A stretch of DNA of 64,000 nt from TMED14 sp963925545 (GTDB taxonomy: Bacteria > Bacteroidota > Bacteroidia > Flavobacteriales > Schleiferiaceae), in contig CAWUSA010000012.1 of assembly GCA_963925545.1 (NCBI GenBank), positions 1 to 64,000 of the forward strand, given 5' to 3'. Both the position numbers and the translations under genes were made by a program. Positions 44,374 to 50,943 of the stretch are shown here, one piece after another (position 1 is the first letter of the stretch; each line of letters starts with the position of its first letter). A model generated the notes under the pieces. The model worked only from the letters and a program-made list of their open reading frames with translations, made no database searches and was not told where the DNA came from.

Positions 44374-45008
44374 TCAGCTGCAGCTGCGACTTCAGCGTTT
44401 TCAGCGCCATCTTCAGCACCTTCTTCGCCTTCAGTTTCTTCTTCCTCCTCTTCATCAACGGCTACACGAGACGTTTTGACGGTGACGACAACGGCAGAAT
44501 CTACGTTCAGGATTTCGTAAGGCTTGCCTTTCTTTACTTCAATCATGCGAAGGGAATCGCCAATTCTAAGCGCTTCAATGTTGTGCTCAACCAATGAAGG
44601 AATGTCATTGATCAATCCACGAACACGCACGGTGCGTAAAATGATTTTCATGCTGCCGCCATTGCGAACACCTTTTGCCATGCCAATCAAGGCGATTGGC
44701 ACTTCCAAGGTTACGGGTTTGCCTTCAAGTACTTGAATGAAGTCAAGGTGCTGTACTTCGTCAGTGACAACATGCCACTGTGAGTCCTGAAGGATGGCTT
44801 CGTAGACTGTGCCGTTGATGGTGATGGCTGCCTTGCGCGCTTCTTTGGTGTAAAGCAGGTCGCGGAAGCTCAGCGTTGGTGCGCTGAAGTGGATGGGGGC
44901 GTCGCCGCCATACATCACACAAGGAACATGTCCTTCTGCGCGAGCAGCTTTAGCGTATTTCTTGCCGAGGTCGGTGCGAAGGGTACCTTCAATGTTGACA
45001 GATTGCAT
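44370..45008 (-). CDS. rplY: 50S ribosomal protein L25, CTC type
   Basis: 212 residues. N-terminal L25 domain (1-~90: EGTLRTDLGKKYAKAARAEGHVPCVMYG) binds 5S rRNA; the C-terminal CTC beta domain (~95-185) follows, and the last ~30 residues are an acidic Glu/Ala tail (EEEEETEGEEG). The length is normal for the CTC form. It lies 17 bp after prs. Confidence 0.95.
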   Translation of the reverse strand: MQSVNIEGTLRTDLGKKYAKAARAEGHVPCVMYGGDAPIHFSAPTLSFRDLLYTKEARKAAITINGTVYEAILQDSQWHVVTDEVQHLDFIQVLEGKPVTLEVPIALIGMAKGVRNGGSMKIILRTVRVRGLINDIPSLVEHNIEALRIGDSLRMIEVKKGKPYEILNVDSAVVVTVKTSRVAVDEEEEEETEGEEGAEDGAENAEVAAAAE

Positions 45009-45025
45009 GTGGATTGGATTCTAAA

Positions 45026-45958
45026 TTAAAAAAGGAAATGTCCACTGATGGACTGATTGCTGTTAACTGACTTCATCACGGAAGCAAAGAGATCGGCCAC
45101 GCTGAGAACGCGGATTTTATCATGCGGCTCCTTCAAGGGAATGGTGTCAGTGATGACAAGTTCCGTGATGGCTGAGTTGCTGAGGCGTTCGTAGGCAGGA
45201 CCTGACAACACACCATGTGTGCAGTAGGCTCTCACCGACTTCGCGCCTTGATCCATTAGCATATCAGCAGCCTTGGTCAGGGTGCCTGCTGTATCTACCA
45301 TGTCGTCCAACAGGATGACGTTTTGATCTTTCACATTGCCAATGACGGTCATCTTGTCAATGACGTTGGCTTTTTTGCGTTGCTTGTAACAGATTACCAC
45401 ATCGGCGCCCAGTTGGTTACCATAGGCTGTGGCTCGCTTAGAGCCACCCATGTCCGGTGAGGCAATGGTGAGGTTGTCCAAGTTCAAAGCCTTCATGTCT
45501 GGCAAGAAAATGGAACTGCTGAAAAGATGGTCTACAGGGATTTCAAAAAATCCTTGGATTTGGTCTGCGTGCAAGTCCATGGTCATCACGCGGGTGGCAC
45601 CGGCAGCCTCAAGCATTTTTGCATAGAGTTTTGCCGTGATGGGAACCCGTGGCTTGTCCTTGCGATCCTGACGTGCCATCCCAAAGTAAGGCAACACGGC
45701 TGTGATATGTCTGGCACTTGCGCGTTTAGCAGCGTCAATCATCATTAACAACTCCATAAAATTGTCTGCGGGGGGCGTGGTGGATTGCACCAAAAAGACC
45801 CGGCTTCCGCGAACAGATTCATCAAAGGACGGCTGGAACTCCCCATCGGAAAACTGCTGAATATTCACCTGCCCTACGGGGCTACCATAGGACTTAGCGA
45901 TCAAGCCAGCGAGCTCAACCGTTTGTCGGCCAGTGAATATTTTTGAAACAGGAATCAT
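45026..45958 (-). CDS. prs: Ribose-phosphate pyrophosphokinase
   Basis: 310 residues. It makes PRPP from ribose-5-phosphate and ATP. Motifs: FSDGEFQPSFDESVRG, MDLHADQIQGFFEIPVDHL and the PRPP loop VILLDDMVDTAGTLTKAAD. First gene of a minus-strand run prs-rplY-pth. A TACCTTTG box (45988-45981) lies 22 bp upstream. Confidence 0.97.
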   Translation of the reverse strand: MIPVSKIFTGRQTVELAGLIAKSYGSPVGQVNIQQFSDGEFQPSFDESVRGSRVFLVQSTTPPADNFMELLMMIDAAKRASARHITAVLPYFGMARQDRKDKPRVPITAKLYAKMLEAAGATRVMTMDLHADQIQGFFEIPVDHLFSSSIFLPDMKALNLDNLTIASPDMGGSKRATAYGNQLGADVVICYKQRKKANVIDKMTVIGNVKDQNVILLDDMVDTAGTLTKAADMLMDQGAKSVRAYCTHGVLSGPAYERLSNSAITELVITDTIPLKEPHDKIRVLSVADLFASVMKSVNSNQSISGHFLF

Positions 45959-45980
45959 ATCAGCGATTAAAATCGGGGTG

Positions 45981-46009
45981 CAAAGGTAAGGAAATTCTCC
46001 CTATGTTTG
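45981..46009. promoter_or_regulatory. Divergent prs / tRNA-Leu promoter region
   Basis: Minus-strand TACCTTTG (45988-45981) serves prs; plus-strand TATGTTTG (46002-46009) lies 13 bp before tRNA-Leu. Both match TAnnTTTG. Neither has a clear TTTG -33 element at the ideal spacing. Confidence 0.6.
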
Positions 46010-46022
46010 CGCCACTTCTAAG

Positions 46023-46103
46023 GCCCAGATGGCGGAATTGGTAGACGCGCACGACTCAAACTCGTGTTCCTTTGGAGTGCGGGTTCGATTCCCGCTCTGG
46101 GCA
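46023..46103 (+). tRNA. tRNA-Leu (CAA)
   Basis: Class II tRNA. Acceptor GCCCAGA (46023-46029) pairs with TCTGGGC (46096-46102), discriminator A at 46103, CCA not encoded. Anticodon stem CACGA/TCGTG with loop CTCAAAC puts anticodon CAA at 46057-46059. A long variable arm precedes the T-arm GCGGG-TTCGATT-CCCGC. Confidence 0.95.
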
Positions 46104-46117
46104 CATTGATTTTAAGA

Positions 46118-46543
46118 ATGAAAAAGCAGGAAAAATACGACAGGGCATACCTGCGAATGGCAGCCGAATGGGCCCGCCTTTCCACCTGCGATCGACGCCA
46201 AGTTGGCGCGCTGATCGTCAAAAATCAAACCATCATTTCTGACGGATACAACGGCACGCCTTCAGGCTTTGATAATGCCTGTGAAGACGATGACGGATTC
46301 ACCAAGTGGTATGTCCTTCACGCGGAGGCCAATGCTATTTTGAAAGTTGCCAGGAGCACTCAGTCAGCAGATGGTTCAACCTTGTATTTGACCATGTCCC
46401 CTTGTCGACATTGCGCCAAGCTGATCCATCAGGCTGGCATCACGCGGGTTGTTTACCAAAGTGAATACAAGGATCTGTCCGGCGTGGATTTTCTCATGAA
46501 GGCAGAAGTTGGTACGGAGTACCTTCCGCCATTGGCTGAGTAA
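46118..46543 (+). CDS. Deoxycytidylate (dCMP) deaminase
   Basis: 141 residues. Zinc deaminase that turns dCMP into dUMP for dTMP synthesis. Zinc/catalytic motif HAEANAIL and PCRHCAKL, preceded by the substrate loop SDGYNGTPSGFDN. The start is ATG 46118, which follows tRNA-Leu by 14 bp; an upstream ATG at 46064 lies inside the tRNA and is rejected. Possibly co-transcribed with the tRNA. A terminator lies 47 bp downstream. Confidence 0.94.
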   Translation: MKKQEKYDRAYLRMAAEWARLSTCDRRQVGALIVKNQTIISDGYNGTPSGFDNACEDDDGFTKWYVLHAEANAILKVARSTQSADGSTLYLTMSPCRHCAKLIHQAGITRVVYQSEYKDLSGVDFLMKAEVGTEYLPPLAE

Positions 46544-46590
46544 GTCTATTGAGCGAGTCACTGCGACAGCTAAAGTTTCAACATAAAAAA

Positions 46591-46618
46591 AGCCGCCCAT
46601 TGGGCGGCTTTTTTTTTG
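46591..46618 (+). terminator. Bidirectional terminator between dCMP deaminase and small lipoprotein genes
   Basis: AGCCGCCC (46591-46598) pairs with GGGCGGCT (46602-46609), followed by nine T on the plus strand and preceded by seven A, so it can also end the minus-strand lipoprotein transcript. Confidence 0.88.
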
Positions 46619-46629
46619 AAAGCAGTGAA

Positions 46630-46791
46630 TTACTCAGCTGCCTCTTCCGTTGCCTCTTCAGCAACTTCTTCCGTTGCCTCTTCAGCAACTTCTTCCGTTA
46701 CATCAGTAGCCTCTGCATCAGCAGAAGCGTCGTTACAAGCTACGAAGGCGACCATGGCCAACGCGCTCAAGAAAAAGCTTACTTTTTTCAT
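46630..46791 (-). CDS. Small acidic-repeat lipoprotein (53 residues)
   Basis: Too short for usual length cut-offs. ATG at 46791, TAA at 46632-46630. The N-terminus MKKVSFFLSALAMVAFVAC is a clean lipoprotein signal (Cys19). The mature part is almost only Glu, Ala, Thr and Val, with an eight-residue unit EEATEEVA repeated. It has its own terminator (46591-46618) and lies alone between convergent dcd-type and parallel glyS transcription units. Codon periodicity, signal peptide and isolated terminator support a real gene. Function unknown; similar small acidic lipoproteins are common and poorly annotated in this phylum. Confidence 0.78.
   Translation of the reverse strand: MKKVSFFLSALAMVAFVACNDASADAEATDVTEEVAEEATEEVAEEATEEAAE
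46643..46699. repeat. 24-bp tandem repeat inside the small lipoprotein gene
   Basis: Two perfect 24-bp copies (46643-46666, 46667-46690) plus a partial third to 46699. The unit is a multiple of three, so copy-number change would alter protein length in 8-residue steps without frameshift. Confidence 0.9.
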
Positions 46792-46875
46792 AATCCTGTT
46801 TTTTTAGTTTAAAAATTTGAAATCCTCTACCAAAGGTAAACGAAAAGTTCAATCATACTAATGATTTATAAGCCT

Positions 46876-48417
46876 TTAGAGCTTTTTTAACAGGGACTCC
46901 ATGCTGCACTGTTGCTTGATGTGTAATCCCACGTCTGCGGAAGGAATGCGCTGCTGCGACATGCTATCTCTGTCACGCATGGTAACAGTCCCATCTTCAA
47001 GCGATTGGTGATCCACGGTAAAGCACAAGGGTGTGCCAATGGCATCATGCCTTCGGTAACGTTTGCCAATGGCATCTTTTTCATCGTAAGCCATCTGGTA
47101 ATCGAGGGTCAAATCCTTCATCAGTTGGCGTGCCAATTCAGGCAGACCATCCTTTTTCAACAAGGGAAGAATGGCAGCTTGCGTAGGTGCCAAGGCATAG
47201 GGGAGCTTCAAAAGGGTTCGGCTCCCACCCTTTTCCAAGGGCTCTTCCACCAAGCTTTCAGACAGGACTGACAGAAAGAGCCGGTCCAGGCCAACGGATG
47301 TTTCCACCACATAAGGCACATAGTTTTCCTTGGTCTCAGGGTCAAAGACACGAAGCTTCTTGCCCGAGTGCTCCTCATGATTATTGAGATCGAAATCTGT
47401 GCGGCTGTGAATGCCCTCCAGCTCCTTGAATCCAAAGGGGAACTGGAACTCAATGTCCGCTGCTGCATTGGCGTAATGGGCCATTTTATCATGGTCATGG
47501 AAGCGGTAATTGTCTTCAGACAAGCCCATGGCAAGGTGCCATTGAAGCCTTGCTTGCTTCCAGTGATTGTACCACGCCATCTCTGTGCCAGGCTTAACAA
47601 AAAATTGCATCTCCATTTGTTCAAACTCTCGCATGCGAAAGATGAATTGACGAGCCACGATTTCATTGCGAAAGGCCTTGCCAATTTGAGCAATACCAAA
47701 GGGGATCTTCATGCGACCCGTTTTCTGCACATTAAGGAAGTTCACAAAAATGCCTTGCGCTGTTTCAGGTCGCAAGTACAAGTCAAGAGCACCTTCCGCC
47801 ACCGATCCCATTTTGGTGCCAAACATCAAATTGAATTGCCGCACGTCGGTCCAGTTATCTGAACCGCTCACCGGGCATTTGATGCCAGCATCGATGATGA
47901 CCTGCTTCACGCCTTCAAGGTCTTCTGCTTCCAGGCAGGCCACAAACTGGCCCATGATATCCTTTGCCTTGCTGAGGTAGTCCATCACCCGCGGGTTGGT
48001 TGAGCGGTAAATCTCTGCATCAAAGCTTTCGCCAAATCGCTTGGCAGCCTTTGCCACTTCCTTGTCAGCTTTTTGCTTCAGCTTTTCCACGTGATCTTCC
48101 ACCAAAACGTCTGCGCGGTAGCGCTTCTTGCTGTCTTTGTTGTCAATCAATGGGTCATTGAATGCATCTACATGACCGGAGGCCTTCCAAACGGAGGGGT
48201 GCATGAAAATGGCAGAGTCCAACCCCACAATATTTTCCTGCAGTTGAACCATGGACCGCCACCAATAGGACTTGAGATTGTTTTTCAGCATGACGCCGTT
48301 TTGCCCATAGTCATACACGGCACTCAGGCCGTCATAGATCTCACTGTTTTGGAAGATAAAACCATACTCCTTCGCGTGGGATATTACTGCTTTGAATGCG
48401 TCTTCAGGTTGAGCCAT
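46876..48417 (-). CDS. glyS: Glycyl-tRNA synthetase (class II, single-chain)
   Basis: 513 residues. It charges tRNA-Gly. Motif 1 region (YDYGQNGVMLKNNLKSYWW), motif 2 (FRNEIVARQFIFRMREFEQMEMQFF), motif 3 (SVGLDRLFLSVL) and the C-terminal anticodon-binding domain (APTQAAILPLLKKDGL ... VGLHIKQQCSMESLLKKL). The ATG at 48417 lies 1 bp after the marC stop (TGA-C-ATG), so the pair is coupled; the frame stays open into marC but that is not coding. Confidence 0.96.
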   Translation of the reverse strand: MAQPEDAFKAVISHAKEYGFIFQNSEIYDGLSAVYDYGQNGVMLKNNLKSYWWRSMVQLQENIVGLDSAIFMHPSVWKASGHVDAFNDPLIDNKDSKKRYRADVLVEDHVEKLKQKADKEVAKAAKRFGESFDAEIYRSTNPRVMDYLSKAKDIMGQFVACLEAEDLEGVKQVIIDAGIKCPVSGSDNWTDVRQFNLMFGTKMGSVAEGALDLYLRPETAQGIFVNFLNVQKTGRMKIPFGIAQIGKAFRNEIVARQFIFRMREFEQMEMQFFVKPGTEMAWYNHWKQARLQWHLAMGLSEDNYRFHDHDKMAHYANAAADIEFQFPFGFKELEGIHSRTDFDLNNHEEHSGKKLRVFDPETKENYVPYVVETSVGLDRLFLSVLSESLVEEPLEKGGSRTLLKLPYALAPTQAAILPLLKKDGLPELARQLMKDLTLDYQMAYDEKDAIGKRYRRHDAIGTPLCFTVDHQSLEDGTVTMRDRDSMSQQRIPSADVGLHIKQQCSMESLLKKL

Positions 48418-48418
48418 G

Positions 48419-48985
48419 TCAGATAAGTGCTGAAAGGTTGGTGGTGAAAAGTTTGACGGAAATGGCCATGATGATGATACCAAAAACTTTCCGGAGAATG
48501 GCGATGCCATTTTTGCCCAACAGACTTTCAAAGCGCTCAGTGTTTTTCAGAACGATATAGACCAATAAGGCATTGATTAAGATGGCAATGATGATGTTTA
48601 TGACTTCAAATTCTGAACGCAATGAGATCAATGTGGTCATGGTCCCGGCGCCTGCAATCAAAGGGAAAGCAATGGGGACGATGGATGCGGAGTCGGGCTC
48701 GGATTCTTTGTAGATGCGAACACCCAGGATCATTTCCAGGGCAAGGAAGAACATGACCAAAGCACCAGCCACGGCAAACGATTCAATATCTACCCCAAAA
48801 AGGTTGAGTAAATCTTCCCCGGCAAACAAGAAGATCACCATGATAAGTGTGGCTGCTATTGTGGCCTTTCCCGACTGGATATGTCCCACTTGCTCACGCA
48901 TGGTGATGATGATGGGAATACTGCCCACGATGTCGATGACGGCAAAGAGGACCATCGTGGCTGACAAAATCTGAGTGAAATCCAT
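48419..48985 (-). CDS. MarC family integral membrane protein
   Basis: 188 residues, six membrane helices. Typical MarC features: AVIDIVGSIPIIITMRE near the N-terminus and IAFPLIAGAGTMTTLISL in the middle. The family was once linked to multiple antibiotic resistance; its true substrate is unknown. Directly upstream of glyS. Confidence 0.9.
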   Translation of the reverse strand: MDFTQILSATMVLFAVIDIVGSIPIIITMREQVGHIQSGKATIAATLIMVIFLFAGEDLLNLFGVDIESFAVAGALVMFFLALEMILGVRIYKESEPDSASIVPIAFPLIAGAGTMTTLISLRSEFEVINIIIAILINALLVYIVLKNTERFESLLGKNGIAILRKVFGIIIMAISVKLFTTNLSALI

Positions 48986-49047
48986 GTGCGTTGCAATTGA
49001 GTGGTAAAGGTAGTCAGCTTGTCGGCAGGATGTACCTTTGACCCATC

Positions 49048-49635
49048 ATGATTTCTATTGGCAAGACCCTTTCTTCCAGAGCCGTATTTGAAGACGCTTT
49101 TTGCTGTGACCTCAGTCGCTGCAAGGGAGCCTGTTGCATTGAGGGAGATGCTGGTGCGCCACTCTCCAAGGAGGAGGTGCAGGTGCTCAAGGATATCTAC
49201 CCATCGGTCAAGCCGTATTTGCGTCCCGAAGGCATTGCTGCTATTGAGGAACAGGGCACATCGGTGATTGATAGCGATGGTGAGGATGTCACACCGTTGA
49301 TTCAAGGCAAGGAATGCGCCTTTGTAACCTTCAGCGACAAGGGGGTGGCACAATGCGGTATTGAGCAGGCGCATACCGCAGGGGATATTGATTTTATCAA
49401 GCCCCTGTCCTGCCATCTATACCCCATCAGGGTCAGCCAGTTCAGCCAGTATGACGCCTTGAATGTGCACCAATGGGACCTCTGTGCGCCCGCATGTGAA
49501 CTGGGAAAATCGCTGAAATTGCCCGTATTTCGATTTTTGAAAGACCCCCTGGTTCGCGCCTTCGGTCAAGGCTGGATAGACGAAGCAGAGTTGGTGCATG
49601 AAGCCCTTTCCAGGGAAAATGACAAAACCGAGTGA
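49048..49635 (+). CDS. DUF3109 family cysteine-rich protein
   Basis: 195 residues. Eight or more cysteines in a YkgJ-like pattern (FCCDLSRCKGACC at 18-30; CGIEQAHTAG; LSCHLYPIRV; WDLCAPACELG), which suggests bound zinc or an iron-sulphur centre. The family is conserved in Bacteroidota, function unknown. A TACCTTTG box (49033-49040) ends 7 bp before the ATG. Confidence 0.88.
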   Translation: MISIGKTLSSRAVFEDAFCCDLSRCKGACCIEGDAGAPLSKEEVQVLKDIYPSVKPYLRPEGIAAIEEQGTSVIDSDGEDVTPLIQGKECAFVTFSDKGVAQCGIEQAHTAGDIDFIKPLSCHLYPIRVSQFSQYDALNVHQWDLCAPACELGKSLKLPVFRFLKDPLVRAFGQGWIDEAELVHEALSRENDKTE

Positions 49636-49931
49636 GGCTTTTCTCTTCCCAGTAAGCCGAGGAGATGTGTGAAATTGGTTGAAAAAAAAGTCCTTTGAAA
49701 TTTGGAATTTCATCAAGCCTTGTCACCATTGAGAATTTGGTTGTTTGATAAAACTCACTTGTTGACAACTCCAGTAGAATGTTCAAATCTATCCCTTGCG
49801 TGAGGAATCAAAACGAGCAAGTTTTGTAGAGCACCTAAGGGAGTAGCGTGAGACAGAACCGCATGACCTAAGCCTTAAGATGCTGATAAACAACATTCTA
49901 ACAGCCGTTTCGACGGCCACTTATTGCCCTT
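49636..49931 (+). other. Long nrdB upstream region
   Basis: 296 bp with no convincing gene. It holds one small hairpin, GCCGT-TTC-GACGGC-like at 49902-49917, and a TTTGATAAAAC stretch near 49744. I see no NrdR-box pair, no B12 riboswitch box and no clean TAnnTTTG. The length is unusual for this gene-dense window, so a regulated leader or small RNA is possible. Confidence 0.4.
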
Positions 49932-50924
49932 ATGTCAACAACATTACCCACCCAAGAGCCCATACTGAAGGCCAATTCAGGCCGTTTTGTGCTCTTCCCA
50001 ATTGAGCACAATGACATTTGGGAGATGTACAAAAAGACCGAAGCCAGCTTCTGGACGGCTGAGGAAATTGATTTGCACCAAGATTTGGTGGACTGGGAGA
50101 CCAAGCTCAGTGATGACGAAAAATACTTCATCAAGCACATCCTTGCCTTCTTTGCTGCCTCTGATGGCATTGTGAATGAGAACCTTGCAGAGAACTTCAT
50201 CAATGAAGTGCAGTACACGGAAGCAAAATTCTACTACGGCTTTCAAATCATGATGGAGAACATTCACTCAGAGACCTACTCTTTGTTGATTGACACCTAT
50301 GTGAAAGACGCTAATGAGCGCGACAAGCTTTTCAACGCCATTGACAATTTTGAGGCCATCAAGCAAAAAGCGGAATGGGCTTTGAAATGGATTGAGTCCC
50401 CCTCTTTTGCTGAGCGATTGATTGCTTTTGCCGCGGTGGAGGGCATCTTTTTCTCTGGCGCCTTCTGTTCCATTTACTGGATGAAGAAACGTGGCTTGAT
50501 GCCGGGGTTGACCTTCTCCAATGAATTGATATCTCGCGACGAGGGCAGCCATTGTGAGTTTGCGGTTCACTTGCACAACAAGCATCTGATCAACAAGGTC
50601 CCCAAGGATCGCATCAAGCAGATTATCACAGAAGCCCTTGACATTGAGCGCATCTTCATCACCGAATCCTTGCCCGTTGATCTGATTGGCATGAACAATC
50701 GCTTGATGATACAATACATTGAGTTTGTTGCAGACCGCTTGCTGAGAGAGTTGGGTTGTGACAATATTTACAACGTGGATAACCCGTTCGATTTCATGGA
50801 CATGATTTCCTTGGAGGGCAAGACCAATTTCTTTGAAAAACGCGTTGCGGAATACCGCAAAGCAGGCGTAGGAGAAGCTGTGGGCGAATCCACCAACGCC
50901 TTTGACTTTGACAGCGACTTTTAA
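49932..50924 (+). CDS. nrdB: Ribonucleoside-diphosphate reductase, beta subunit (class I)
   Basis: 330 residues. It houses the metal cofactor and radical used by NrdA to make deoxyribonucleotides. Metal ligands and radical Tyr region: WTAEEIDLHQD, EAKFYYGFQIMMENIHSETY, ERLIAFAAVEGIFFSGAF and RDEGSHCEFAVHL. C-terminal FDFDSDF is the tail that docks on the alpha subunit. nrdA follows 19 bp later, the reverse of the E. coli order. Confidence 0.96.
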   Translation: MSTTLPTQEPILKANSGRFVLFPIEHNDIWEMYKKTEASFWTAEEIDLHQDLVDWETKLSDDEKYFIKHILAFFAASDGIVNENLAENFINEVQYTEAKFYYGFQIMMENIHSETYSLLIDTYVKDANERDKLFNAIDNFEAIKQKAEWALKWIESPSFAERLIAFAAVEGIFFSGAFCSIYWMKKRGLMPGLTFSNELISRDEGSHCEFAVHLHNKHLINKVPKDRIKQIITEALDIERIFITESLPVDLIGMNNRLMIQYIEFVADRLLRELGCDNIYNVDNPFDFMDMISLEGKTNFFEKRVAEYRKAGVGEAVGESTNAFDFDSDF

Positions 50925-50943
50925 CCCTTACACATGACCTAAG

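Noticed and set aside
46064..46117. Upstream ATG for the dCMP deaminase
   Set aside because: It lies inside tRNA-Leu; family similarity starts at ATG 46118.
46616..46807. Plus-strand frame with Ser/Ala repeats (SSVASSATSS)
   Set aside because: It is the antisense image of the acidic-repeat lipoprotein; the minus strand has the lipobox signal and a matching terminator.
49636..49931. Cobalamin riboswitch or NrdR boxes before nrdB
   Set aside because: No B12-box consensus and no paired NrdR-like palindromes could be found by eye.
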